Of a stretch of DNA of 64,000 nucleotides, positions 1 through 11,086 are shown one piece after another. The first letter of the stretch is position 1. Each line of letters opens with the position of its first letter. The DNA comes from Polytrichum commune (lineage: Eukaryota > Streptophyta > Polytrichopsida > Polytrichales > Polytrichaceae). The DNA lies in NCBI GenBank assembly GCA_950295325.1, contig OX485804.1, positions 68,238,033 to 68,302,032 of the forward strand, given 5' to 3'. The translations under genes were made by a program, and so were the position numbers. The notes below the pieces were generated by a model, which saw only the letters and a program-made list of their open reading frames with translations, ran no database searches and had not been told where the DNA came from.

Positions 1-756
1 TTTCTCAAACTCAACCAGTCTCAAAGTCCAACCGGTTACATGTTGACATCCTTTGGGATTTCTTTACTAATTTGAGGTATATTCTATAGATCCCTCCAAA
101 TGATCAGTGATTGTACCGAAATCTCGTACCTCAACCGGTGATTTCTCAACCTCAACTGGTCATTCCTCAAACTCAACCAGTCTCAAAGTCCAACCGGTTA
201 CATGTGTACATCTTCCAAGTTTTCTTTACTAATTTGAGGTATATTCTATAGATTCATTCAACGTTATCAGTATTGTATTCAGTGTGTATGTTTGGCAAAT
301 TTCATTTGTCGTTCAACTATAAATCCAAAGTGTCATGTGACGTTTTAAAAAACGGAAATGAATGTCAATTGACATCTACATTTTCTTCTAAAATATCACA
401 TGAATGCCACATGCTTAATAGTACATGTCATTTCATTTAAAATTTCAATTGACGTGTGTTTTTTTTTTCTTCACAAGTCACACTACATGTCAAAATCTAA
501 ATTATGCATGTCAATTGACGAGCAGTTTATCTTTGTACAAATTTTTGCGTGTCAAATGGCAAAAACTTGCTAAAAAATACACACTGATTGTATTGAAATC
601 CTGAACCTCAACCAGTTCTTTCTTTACTAATTTGAGATGTATTCCATAGTTTCTTTCAAAACAATCAGTGGTTGTATTGAAATCTTGAACCTCTGCCAGT
701 GATTTCTCAAACTCAACTTGGTTTCATCTGTAACTAGCGGTAGTCAGTTCTCCCCA
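1..756 (+). repeat. Tandemly repeated arm of a long-inverted-repeat element
   Basis: About three imperfect units (near 1-165, 166-615 and 616-756) share the blocks CAACCGGTTACATG, ACTAATTTGAGGTATATTC and TTTCTCAAACTCAACC. The same arm recurs at 10,090-10,275 and, inverted, at 9,398-9,580 and 61,069-61,262. The end AGTTCTCCCC near 756 matches the outer end of those copies. The middle unit is split by a hAT-like MITE at 280-586. No coding content is seen. Confidence 0.6.
280..586. mobile_element. hAT-like MITE, 307 bp, 8-bp TSD ATTGTATT
   Basis: The element starts CAGTGTGTATGTTTGGCAAA and ends with the inverted counterpart ...ATACACACTG. It is flanked by the exact 8-bp direct repeat ATTGTATT at 272-279 and 587-594. 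An 8-bp TSD with CA-TG termini is the hAT superfamily signature. It has no coding capacity. In reverse orientation its two halves match the two arms of the 1.44-kb element at 11,087-12,526, so the two are one family. It interrupts a tandem-repeat unit. Confidence 0.85.
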
Positions 757-954
757 TTCATTGCGAAAAATACTCTGGTCTCGGATGAAAATTATGTGAA
801 TAAAATAAACCCGAAATGTGTTTTTGACATGAAGTTCACTTGTATGATCATGGCGAGGTTGAGGTTGAGGTTTGGGTTTGGGTTATGTGAGTGTTAAATG
901 GCTCATTTTCCTTGTTCTTGTTCTTGATCTTCAACTTTTGATCAGTTACACATC

Positions 955-1272
955 TTCAAGTGTTGGTGTTGCATTAGCACATCTATGCTGAAACACCAAC
1001 AAAAAAATCAAATTGAAATTCGGACTTTGCTTGATTTAGTTATGATTATTAAGAGCGCATGTTTGTTGATTCCTTCATTGAATACATAGGTCTTCCAATT
1101 ATGTTCACTCTTGAATGTGAAGTAGTTATTAAGATTTGAAGACGTTAGTCCAATCCCTCTTAAACATGTGTCTATATGGTGTTTGTTTTTCGATCCACAC
1201 CTAACCACACACCAATCGAATATAGGTGTTTGATTAACAAAAATAACCAAATAACACCCGCATACTTTATAA
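955..1272 (-). repeat. Dispersed repeat, reverse-oriented copy of the 6.59-kb element
   Basis: Read on the minus strand it runs from GTATGCGGGTGTTATTTGGT through an internal block ending GTGCTAATGCAACACC, matching 6,590-6,905. A partial third copy lies near 28,100-28,260. It is probably a non-autonomous DNA transposon. A 112-codon open frame here has no protein-like signal. Confidence 0.5.
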
Positions 1273-1273
1273 A

Positions 1274-1647
1274 GGGGGGGGGGGGGGGAAGGGGGGGTGA
1301 ACTGATGTTCCGCTAGAAAACAAGATGCTATAGAAGATAGGGTCATGTTTGCATAAAATATATGGGATATTGCGTAATTATGGACATTAAATTATAGCCC
1401 CTCCCCCCCCCCCCCTTTCCATGAAAAAGAAACATTACCTCATTATCGCAAGTGATTCATATCTCTACAAAGGAATGACCCCCTCCACCCCCTAAGGTGC
1501 AATTTGTTTGATTTCGAACTATACTTTTGTGGGGTGCTTGCTTAAGCTTTTGTTTTTGTAGGTTTTGAATAATGGTTTTGCGACATGTGCCACTTTTATG
1601 CAGCAAGAAATAGAAAAAGAAATATGTACATGGTGGGGGGGGGGGGG
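1274..1647. repeat. Cluster of poly-G/poly-C homopolymer runs
   Basis: G15 at 1,274-1,288 followed by G7 at 1,291-1,297; C13 at 1,403-1,415; G13 at 1,635-1,647. Other runs of nine or more lie at 3,331 (G15), 6,074 (G11), 15,472 (C13), 17,926 (C17), 28,083 (C9) and 47,595 (G12). Such runs are slippage-prone, so their lengths may be inexact. Confidence 0.9.
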
Positions 1648-2717
1648 TTGCAAGTATGTCTTTAATGCTCATGGTGCACTTCTATCAATATATGATATTT
1701 TGAGTGGCCACTCTAATTGTCTAGGCGGGGTGGAATCAACGTGGGTTGAAGACCTAGGTCTTCCCCTTAGTCATCCTTGAGACTTTGACCAACACCTTAC
1801 ATAAAATAAAATGGTCACCTTGCATTGAAAGTGGTGCAAAACAAAAGAATTGCCTACATTAATTTCTTAGTAAGAACAATTAATGTGGACTGTGCTATTT
1901 TTATACTAGAAATCTAGTTTGGGTTGAAATTTTACTATGGCCCACAACAATAGGACTATTCAGTCTAGTTGTTGATTTCTTTGATTATTCTTTATTCTTT
2001 TGGGGTACATTCATAGTGGATTCTACCAGAAGTGGTTGATGGTTTGCCTTAAGTCTTGAGCATGAATGAAATATCTCCTAAATTGAGCCTGCTGATTTGT
2101 AACTAGATATTTCTTCTATCTAGTGCGGGCTCCTAAATAAGATGCCATCATATTGGGGTGGCCCACTCCAATTGAAGTTTGTTGTGAAATAAAGTGGTTC
2201 AATAAAATAATTGTTGTCTGCACGAGTCATGGCATGGCTACCGCCACCATTGTTTGGCCACCACTCCTTGCAACCGATCACCACTAGTCTCAAAGTGAAC
2301 AATACCTTAAGAAAAATCTAAGGTGAGTTGTCATGCCTTGAGACCATCACTGCTTGACGTGAATAGTGCGTGTAAGACTTTTTTGGGGGTTGAGTGTGTG
2401 CTTCCTTGCTCCAACCTACATTAAATTGTGATATGTAATGTTTTTGCACACTACATTAACTTCTCTATTTTGCATAATAATGTGGTGTCTTACTATATTG
2501 TGTGCTACATCAAATCAAGATAAGCTAATTTAATGCAAAAACTTGGAGATAATGAAGCCCACACTTAGATAGAAGGAGTGTAGTTGCCATACCTCCAAGT
2601 TGAAGTGTTCCATATCCTTAAGAGAAGTGGGCTAGATGGAAAATGTAAGCATTTAAAGACCCATCTACCTTAAAATATTCAAATATATTTGTTTGATTAA
2701 GATGAGTGACCAAATAA

Positions 2718-3156
2718 GGGGTTGTTCACATCATGGACCATGAAGTCGTCCCTTGCTCCTCTGAAATATTTGATTGGTTGTTGCACTCGTCCCAAGATCA
2801 CTTCGGTTTACATCAAGAAAAATAAATGTAAGAGTGATTATGGAACTCGAGGTCCCCCAAAAGGCCTCTTTTCATGCCTACATTGTCCACTGTCATGGTC
2901 TAACGGGCTTTGCGGTGGGAGAGGTGAAAGATTTTCTCTCGCTACAAATGACAAGGGACCATGGCAGAGAAATGTTGTTCTAATATATATATATGGTGCA
3001 TGGTCACTTGTCTTGGTCCACGTTCGGTTTACACCTAGTTAGGGGCCCAAAGGCTTTCAAAATGCATTTTTTTAGAAATCGGACTATGAACGTTTGACCA
3101 TAAAACAATGCCCTCTGACATGGGACAACCTCATGGTCCATGATGTAAACAAAACC
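2718..3156. mobile_element. PIF/Harbinger-like MITE, 439 bp, TSD TAA
   Basis: The left end GGGGTTGTTCACATCATGG and the inverted right end share a ~35-bp imperfect TIR containing CATCATGGACCATGA on both sides. The 3-bp TSD TAA is at 2,715-2,717 and 3,157-3,159. TWA-type TSDs are characteristic of PIF/Harbinger (Tourist) MITEs. A related element with the same CATGGTCCATG core lies at 61,279-61,857. Open frames inside are shadows. Confidence 0.75.
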
Positions 3157-3330
3157 TAAGATACACGTGCCTAAATCGAACGTAGCAATCTTCTGAACAC
3201 CTATATTTGAGTGGTGTGTGGTTAGGTGTGAACCTAACAACGGACACCATAAAGACAAGTGTTCAATAGATATCAGGTCACGTGCTCAAAATATGCCAAA
3301 GCATTCTACGTTCAAGATCCAACATGCTTA

Positions 3331-3345
3331 GGGGGGGGGGGGGGG
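3331..3345. repeat. Poly-G tract, G15
   Basis: Uninterrupted run of 15 G in otherwise AT-rich DNA. It is one of at least nine G or C runs of nine or more in the window. Confidence 0.9.
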
Positions 3346-3889
3346 CTATATGACTACTTAATGAGCATAAGAATCTTCACTTTGATACTAGATAAGACAC
3401 TCTTACGAGCTCCCGAAACCAAGAGGCCAATTGCAACATGCACGATTTGGATTCATTTATCATCTCGCTCTAATTGCATGCGTCGTATCGTCTCCTCCAA
3501 GAAGTGGGTGCAGAGCATCCCAAATACAAACACACATCCCACCTTCCCTCATCATCTCGGATCCGGACAGTGAGATATGCTATCGTCGCTTTTTCGTTTC
3601 CGACAGGCACTACTACTCATGGAGGCCGCTCGATTTCATCTTCACTAGTGCCGGAATGGAGTTTCCACGTGGTATACGAACGGGTACCTGTCAATGCAAG
3701 CGTGACACGTGGCAACGAACGAAGCAAGGAATAATTGGTTTCTTATTCTTGTCGGAATAGCGAGAAGGAGCTCCTTCCTACACGGGTACTAGCTCCGAGT
3801 GCCAGGCTGAGGACGCAATAATAATAATAAGTGGTTGCGTGGCCGGCTCCTGGCCTGGTCCCGAAAGCCAACATTAAGTGATGATGATG

Positions 3890-4289
3890 GTGAGTGAGCT
3901 TCACTTGGGAAAAACTGTGGCTGAGGAGCTCCCAGACTGAGGGTTTCCTGACCAACCGACCCCTCAGGTGGTACTATCGAGCCTCTCATGTTTCCCTCTC
4001 ATATTCTTCCACTCTGAAATCAATTCAGTGGTGTGTGTTTTTTTATTCTGCGCGCTTTGGAGCCTCGCGAAATTGCAGACGAAAGTACAAGACGTTGCAG
4101 GGCTTGTGGCAGTGTGTTTCTCAGAACGGGTGCAGAGGATTGTCGAGGTTTTAATTAGGGTTTAAGCAGCGGCCTGGGCTTTGTTGTTGTTGTTGGTGGT
4201 GATGGTGGTGATGGTGGTGATGGTGGTATTGGATGTGTAACGAAGTAAGTTAGCGGCAGCAACATGGTATGGTTGTCCTGGCTGGGGAG
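3890..4289 (+). other. Leader-like transcribed-looking stretch, no ORF
   Basis: The base composition shifts (CT-rich, then AATTAGGGTTTAAGCAG at about 4,150), resembling a plant 5' leader on the plus strand. It is followed by a GTT/GGTGAT microsatellite at 4,178-4,230. No start codon opens a convincing frame downstream, where a degenerate tandem repeat begins instead. It may be a decayed gene end, and confidence is low. Confidence 0.25.
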
Positions 4290-5055
4290 AATTGAGTGCC
4301 CAGTGTTTTCGCGTTGGCTCAGGTTTCAGAAATTTTCACGAGATTTTCTGGGCAACATCGTGATTTAAGAAAAAGGAGGACCTCTTTGCAGGGCCTGTGT
4401 TTCAGGGCGTTTCTTCTTTTCTCTTTTTTCTTTTTCTCAGGCGGGTTTCAGAGCGTTGGCGATTTTTTTTCTTATTATTATTGGGCTATGGACTTGGTTG
4501 GCAGTGGAGTTTACAAAGCGACATGATGTGTCCCTGACTGAGAGAGTGTTTGCATTGGCTCAAAGCTCAGACAATTCAGAACATTTTCTGAGCATCGTCG
4601 AAACTTTAAGAAAACTAGGAATTCTTTGCAGGCCTGTTTCAACACATTGTTCATAATTGTTTCAGAGCGTTGGCGAGGGTGTTTTTTTTTATAAATAAAA
4701 ATTTTGGGTCGTGAACTTGGTTGGCAGTCGATTTTACAACGCAACATCATGTGTCCTGACTGAGAGTGTTTGCATTGGCTCAAAGTTCAGAGCATTTCAG
4801 AACATTTTTTCTGAGTGTCATGGAAATTGAAGTAAAAGTAGAAATGGTTTGGCAGGCCCACCTCTGCAACATGTTCATTATTGTCATCGGAATCAGTTTC
4901 AGAGCGTTTGTCCAGATTTTTTAATTGGGTTGAAGTTCCGAGCTTTGTCAGCAGTGGATTTACAAGGCAGCATGGTGCGTCCTGACTCGGAGAGAGAGAG
5001 AGAGTGGGAGAGGGCTCAAACTTTCAGAAAACTTCAGAACGCTTCAGATCATTCA
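4290..5055 (+). repeat. Degenerate ~235-bp tandem repeat, three units
   Basis: Units start near 4,290, 4,536 and 4,766. Each contains a GTTTGCATTGGCTCAAAG-like block, then CAGAACATTTTCTGAG, a TTTCAGAGCGTTGGCGA-like block, and GACTTGGTTGGCAGTGG. A partial fourth unit follows at about 4,990. The ORFs over it are in different frames in each unit, so the repeat is not a protein repeat. Confidence 0.7.
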
Positions 5056-5424
5056 AGCAACGCATGCCACTGTTCCCATAGCAGTTAAAGTTTGTTGTCA
5101 TAATTTTAATCAATTCTAGAGCTTCACTGGTAGCCACTTGGTGTTGTAATGGCAAGGCGTTGGGCACTGGCTCGAGATTAATTCGAGAAAGAATAGTCTA
5201 AATTGCAGAAAGCCTCTGAACATTTTTGACTGTCTCACACCTCAGAGACTGTCTCAGAACATGAGAGTTTTCCTGAAAAACCCCAAGATTAACCACACTC
5301 AGTTTGGTGGTGAAGGACCAGCCATACATAGCTTGAGCTCACAAGGTTTTTCCTAAAAATAAATTAATAGCACGAATGAAGAGACTCATTGCCAAAGGTT
5401 ATTAAACACAATATAAAAACCTAG

Positions 5425-5500
5425 GACATGGTAGAGTTCTTCATAAAGTCTATCGCAGAGGGATGAAACCGTGGGTTCGATCCTTCTTTAAGAAAAAAAA
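5425..5500 (+). repeat. Possible tRNA-derived SINE head
   Basis: GTGGGTTCGATCC (about 5,472-5,484) is a near-perfect pol III B box. ATGGTAGAGTT about 45 bp upstream resembles an A box. The cloverleaf cannot be completed, so this is not an intact tRNA gene. A SINE remnant is the likeliest reading. The 3' boundary is not visible. Confidence 0.35.
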
Positions 5501-6589
5501 TATAGCTCGTTAGTTCTTGTGTATTGGAGCCTGTTTTGAAAGTTGGGTGAAACTATTGGGACTTCCTCTTTTCATCTCTAGAACTCTGAGAAAAAGTTAG
5601 GATCTAAAATAGGGTATGCACGTGGGACCCCTTGTTCTTAATCCATGATAGGCTTATGCAAGTATAGCTTGGCCCACCCATCCTAATAGGACAAGCTAGA
5701 AAGCTAGTTTTGAAATAACCTGACATCACTCTTTATGTACAGTAATTTGAGCGTGAAAAAACCTTGAGTGGCTTTGTGTTATTTCTCATAAACTTAGGTT
5801 TGGGACTAAACCCATGGTTTGATCTACTTTACATTACGAAAAACTCTATTTGAGTGGCGATTTAAAGAAAACATCCCTAGAAGACAATGAAAACTGATTT
5901 AAAAGAAAACTGACAAATCGCAATGACAACAAAGAATAACAATTTTTGAAAAGCATGTTGTCAACAAATGAAAGGGAGTTCCAATGCACCAAAGTATGCC
6001 TTGTTTGGACTTCATATACAAAAGCTATAAGGGTTCATAATGTTTTATTGGTAGAGTACCCAAAATTGTTTTAGGGGGGGGGGGCTCTGATCTAAAGGTG
6101 GTGGACGTTTTGAAATTTCATATGTACGTGTTATGCAAGAGTTACGGTGTTGGTTATAGCAGCCTCTACCTTAGCACCCTACATGCTGACCAATTTTTGG
6201 TATTTGTTTTTATAGGCCCTTATAGGTTGATTGCATTGCACACGACCATAGCCCAAGCTTGCAAGTTTGGTGACCCCAGGTACACGGCATGAACCATTAT
6301 GTGACCATTTATATGTGCCCGAAATGATGGAGCTTTGATTTCACCTTATTTTGGATTGCTTTTCAAGTTCAATTCCAAACTTGAAAATCAATCCAAAGAA
6401 AAGAGGGAACCGACATTGAGACCAAACCTCCTCCATATTGGGCACATGTAAGGGCTCAAATCCTTTCACCTTGGCCCATCAAACTTGCTAGCTTGAGCTT
6501 GAGCTCAAGTTATGTGTGGCCACCCCATGACTGTTGGCATGGGCTCCCACAGTTAGACTGACAAGGTGGATAGTTTTGTGGTTGAAATA

Positions 6590-6973
6590 AAGTATGCGGG
6601 TGTTATTTGTTTATTTTCTTAATCGAACCCCTATATTTGATTGTTTCCGTGAGGATAAAAAAATTATTTAAAAAAAAAAAACACCATTAGAAAGCACATG
6701 TTTAGAAGAGATTAGACTACATCTTTATATTTTAGTAACTACTTCACATTCAATAGTGAACACAATTGGGAGGACTTATATATAATTTTACTAAACAATA
6801 AATATGCGTTTATGATAACAATAAATCAAAAGGGAGATATGATTTTTCATCTAGTTTTTGTTGATGCTTGAATGTAGATTTGCTAATGCAACACAAGTTC
6901 CATAATTGTGTAAATCTAATTGGTAGAAGTTGGAGAAGATGAAAAATGAACCCCAATAACACCCACATACCAC
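6590..6973 (+). mobile_element. Non-autonomous DNA element with GTATGCGGGTGTTATT ends
   Basis: The left end GTATGCGGGTGTTATTTG and the right end CAATAACACCCACATAC are inverted relatives of each other. The interior matches the reverse-oriented copy at 955-1,272. No TSD could be fixed with certainty. No coding sequence. Confidence 0.55.
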
Positions 6974-7732
6974 CAAACTCTCAATCACTAATCCATTACC
7001 AACATGAGGGTTACATGTTCCCAACGGATCCCAATTATGGACTCAATATCAAACTCCAAGAATCCTCGAGATAGACATCGCCGGAGTTGAAGCTTGACTA
7101 TGTATTTGGTGTTTGATACAAGAGTTTTAGGAGCTCCCCGAGTATATAGCATCATAAGCTAAACTCTTTGGAAACACCTCTCTTTCAATCTTAGCCCGTA
7201 AGAGTATAGCACGACTCAACCGGTCTCATTTGTTTCCACCGTATACACATAATAATATGTCCTAGTTTACACCAAATTCGATTTGTACCAAAGATTCAAC
7301 ATGTACCACTTCTATACAATTAGTTCAATATGTGCTACATGTTTTCACCGGTTTTCAATATTTACGGTTTCAAGCCATTAGTGACACTTTGACCCTACTA
7401 ACCAATGTATATCCACGGGGAGGTCACTCCATTGTCAAGTTGAAAACCACATGCGAACAAAGTTTGCTACCTCTATATTATATGCCATAGATAATTTTAA
7501 ATTTTATGATATTTTTCTATATATACATATCCATTGATAATATCTTTTGTATATTTTTTTGAAATTTTTAGTCATCTCCATTTTGTAGTAATTATTTTAA
7601 TTCAATTTTGCGTCATTCTAGTTAGAAACGGTATGTTTTCTAGAAAAATATGAGAGGTATTGATTTCGGACTACATAATCAATGAGAGGAGAGTACGTGG
7701 ATGACAAGTTGTAGGAGCGGCGAATTGTCCAC

Positions 7733-7861
7733 CTACTTGAGCTGGTTATTAGCCATAACCGAGTAGTGCATCGGCGAAATCTAAAATTTATGGATGATAT
7801 TGTGCCTTCATGGATGAGGAATGCACAAGGAGTTTTCAAAACCTTTTATGCTCTTGGATAA
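7733..7861 (+). pseudogene. Coding-repeat fragment (LVISHNR...WMRNA family)
   Basis: The 43-codon frame reads LLELVISHNRVVH, then MDDIVPSWMRNA, then FKTFYALG and a stop. A second copy at 15,882-16,007 has the same motif order with only moderate identity: LVKLVISHNRSTH, MHDTMPPWMKNA, NLFALE, stop. Two diverged copies that keep a reading frame suggest a protein once encoded by a mobile element. I do not recognise the family. Upstream sequence is not open. Confidence 0.45.
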
Positions 7862-8924
7862 GCAATTGGTTATGATGTTGAGTCATTGGCGGTGGACCAA
7901 AATTTGAGAATTTGGTGACGGCAGTTTCTGTCCAAGAATGGAGGTGTTTGGACTAATTTCAATATGTGCTATTTTAAGCCATGTATGACAATTTGACCCT
8001 ACTAATCCGTGTATAATTATCCATTAGCTCTTCACATACATGGTGTGTGAGTGAGTCTAATCATATTAGAAATCATGTGGGAAAAAGGTTGGGTCATTCT
8101 TGGCTCTTGGAGCTAAAATATACAATATTCTTAGTTCTAAGATAGGGTTGAAGAAACATGAAATATGTATGTAGAATTAAGATAGGATAGGTGAAAAGAG
8201 GAGGTAGTGGAGAATTTGATCTTTTCAAGTTAGCAATGAATAATGGCTAGGAGGGGACAAATGAAATATATTGGATTTAGTATCCTTTGTTGTGGATGAA
8301 AGTTTGAGACAAGATGGTATTGCGCTCAAGTATGATTACTTGTTGGGTTTGATTTGCACTCTAAGATGTTGGTCGGGCTGAGAATGCGTAGGGTTTGCAT
8401 GAAGCTCACTGAACACTAGGAGTTGTGAATTGTTTTTGGATGGTTTGCGTTGCTCAATATGATATTGGGAGGGATTCATGATTGCTATTGCTCGTAAGCA
8501 TGGAGAGTTATGTGTGATGTAAATGTTTGGCATTTTGTAATGGAGCATGCATTTGTATTTGTTGGGGTTGTGATGTTGTCCGCTTCTTTTGTTTGAATTG
8601 TGAGGGGATGTCATGGTCTGATTTTATTGTCTAGTTGGTTTTAGTTTTGGTTGCTATGTTCTTTTAGTATTATTGCACTTGTAAGCATTAGGAAACACCT
8701 CTTGCATATCACGTTTTTTCCTTACACCAGCCTCAAGAAAATATAGAATTGAAAACATTACAATTTCTATTCGGTGGGAAATCAAAACAAAAGTAGAATT
8801 CATACTTATGTATAGCAACCAAGAAAAAGGGAAAACCATAAAAATAAAAGTATTCAAGGGTGTTGGAAAATGACAAAAACGACTACTATACCCAGTTTCC
8901 CCACGTGGTTGTTGAACCTTGAAT

Positions 8925-9115
8925 ATGAGTGACCCACCCAAGACATACATCCAAGGGTTATGATCCACCCATCCATAAGTGGGGGTATCCTTGTGAACCA
9001 GATGGATATTTTCAACCAACCATGTGGGAACCCAGGGGCTTGCCCTTGGGAGAGATAGATAGATAGATGCCAACCGACTAGTCCGCGCCCGTTCAAGCTG
9101 CTCACCTTCAAAAAG
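8925..9115 (-). repeat. Dispersed SINE-like repeat, reverse copy
   Basis: On the minus strand it runs GAAGGTGAGCAGCTTGAAC ... GGGTTCCCACATGGTTGG ... GATGGGTGG. The plus-strand copy at 23,636-23,790, inside intron 1 of the ATP synthase gene, follows the same order. A GATA run (9,055-9,067) lies inside this copy. The 139-codon and 94-codon open frames over it are read-through of the repeat. Confidence 0.5.
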
Positions 9116-9397
9116 ACACAGTCTTCGCTAGGGGCCATCTAATCCTCGTGATGCCCATTTTGGAATCAGATATGGATACAAACCAACTCGAAAATGAAGC
9201 AACACCATAGTTCACGCCGGTGGCAACATCGGAGTCATCCTTCTTACTTTCCTCCGAGGGTTCACATTTTCACAAATCAATCTAACCTCGTTCCTGGTAC
9301 TTGTGTTGCGGAGATTTTGATGTTGAGCCCAATGACGGCTAAAATTTGTGAAAATTTGGCAGCAACTTGGTGACGGTGGTGTTCGGATCTATGATCA

Positions 9398-10275
9398 GGG
9401 AGAACCGGCGGTATGGTTGAGTTTGAGAAATAATAACCGGTTGACGTTCAAGACTGCAGGAAAAGTACCGATCGTTTTAGAGGGATGAATAGAAATATAC
9501 CCCAATTCAATAAAGGAAAACCGGAGGATGTCAACATGTAAGCGGTTGGACTTGTAAACACTAGGAGGATCTCAACCGGTTATGCTCAAAAACCTCCCTG
9601 ATCACTACACAAAATATGATATTTAGTTATTGATTATATTTAGTGTTGTTACCACCCTACCCTACTCAACACTAATTTTCAACTCTTGACAATTAGTGTT
9701 AGACATGAATGTGCCGCTACCTTCCCTACTGCCACCTCCCTTATTATATCCTCCTTTTTTTTCATATCCTTACTAACATTGAATTCAAACATGTAACTTC
9801 CACATATTACCAGAGATTGATATTTAGTGTTTGAGTTTACATTTAATGTTGCTTTCTTTCAAAGGGTTATTGATATTTAGTAAATGCGCTCATATTTAGT
9901 GTATCAAACACAAAATATCAAAATGATATTTAGTGTCGTGTACATCCGAGAACGAAGGTATATGTGCATTTGCGGTGGATTGAATTCCATTCCATTCCAT
10001 TTCATTTCATTTGGTGGAGAAGTGGGGGTAGAATTGGACAATGACATGGAAGCAGTGATGGGGGAGATTCTTGGGCATACTAATCGGTTGAGATCCATGT
10101 GTTTGCAACTCCAACCGGTTACATGTTGACATCCTCCGGTTTTCCTTTATTAAATTGGAGTATATTCTATAGATTCTTTTAGAATGATCGGTAATTCTCC
10201 TGAAGTCTCGAAGAACTTCAACCGGTTATTTCTCAAACTCAACCGGTTCATCTTTAACTAACTGCCGGTTCTCCC
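9398..10275. mobile_element. Long-TIR element (GGGAGAACCGG ends), ~880 bp
   Basis: The arm at 9,398-9,590 is the inverted copy of 10,090-10,275. Both carry GGGAGAACCGGC, TTGAGTTTGAGAAATAA, AAAGGAAAACCGGAGGATGT and CAACATGTAA in that order from the outside in. Arms are about 190 bp. Long TIRs without a TIR-encoded gene suggest a Mutator-like or foldback element, but no TSD is clear. A TTTAGTGTT-type MITE (about 9,605-9,945) fills the centre. Confidence 0.65.
9605..9945 (+). mobile_element. TTTAGTGTT-family MITE
   Basis: The sequence ATATTTAGTGTTGTTACCACC ... GACAATTAGTGTTAGA ... ACATTTAATGTT ... GATATTTAGTGTCGTG is shared in order with 25,345-25,830. The ends are rich in inverted ACTAAATATCA/TGATATTTAGT motifs. 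It has no coding capacity and lies inside the long-TIR element. Confidence 0.55.
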
Positions 10276-11086
10276 CGACCATAGCATGGAAGTGGGGGGT
10301 ATATAATAATGGGCACTTCACGCTCACTGCCATGAGTGCCTTAACTTTGTCATGGGTGGTGATTTCCGGAGGAGGAGGAGGCAGTGTTGTCTGAGGCCTG
10401 TCGGTAGGCAGGCTCCCCATCATCATCATCTTCCTCCAGAATTGCCCCCCACCCACTTAACTTACACACACCAACACAACACCCGTCGCTAACGACATAT
10501 CGCCACCCTCCCCTACCCTACCCTACCCTGTCCTCGAGTATTATAACATTCTTTTAGTTCATGTCTAGGGTTTGGTGGCGTCGGATTCATGAATCGATCT
10601 CTTCCTAGGATCTATGGTGCATTATCCGCATCTTGTAGTAGTTCCAAACTCAATCTGAAGTCACTTGGGGCAAGATTTGTTGGTATATATGATTTTGAAT
10701 GATGTTGGTAGGCACATTGCAACATCATCATCTTCCTCCGGAATTGCCCCCCACCCACTTAACTTACACCACCAACACAACACCCATGGCTAACGACATA
10801 TCGCCACCCAACCCTACCCTACCCTGTCCTCGAGTATTATAACATTCTTTTAGTTCATGTCTAGGGTTTGGTGGTGTCGGATTCATGAATCGATCATTTT
10901 CTAGGATCTATGGTGCATTATCCGCATCTTGTAGTAGTTCCAAACTCAATATGAGGTCTCTTGGGGCAAGATTTGTTGGTATATATGATTTTGAATCATG
11001 TTGGTAGGCACATTGCAACATCATCATCTTCCTCCGGAATTGCCCCCCACCCACTTAACTTACACCACCAACACAACACCCACGGC

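Noticed and set aside
8654-9073. 139-codon minus-strand ORF
   Set aside because: It covers a dispersed repeat also present at 23.64 kb, where the frame is not kept.
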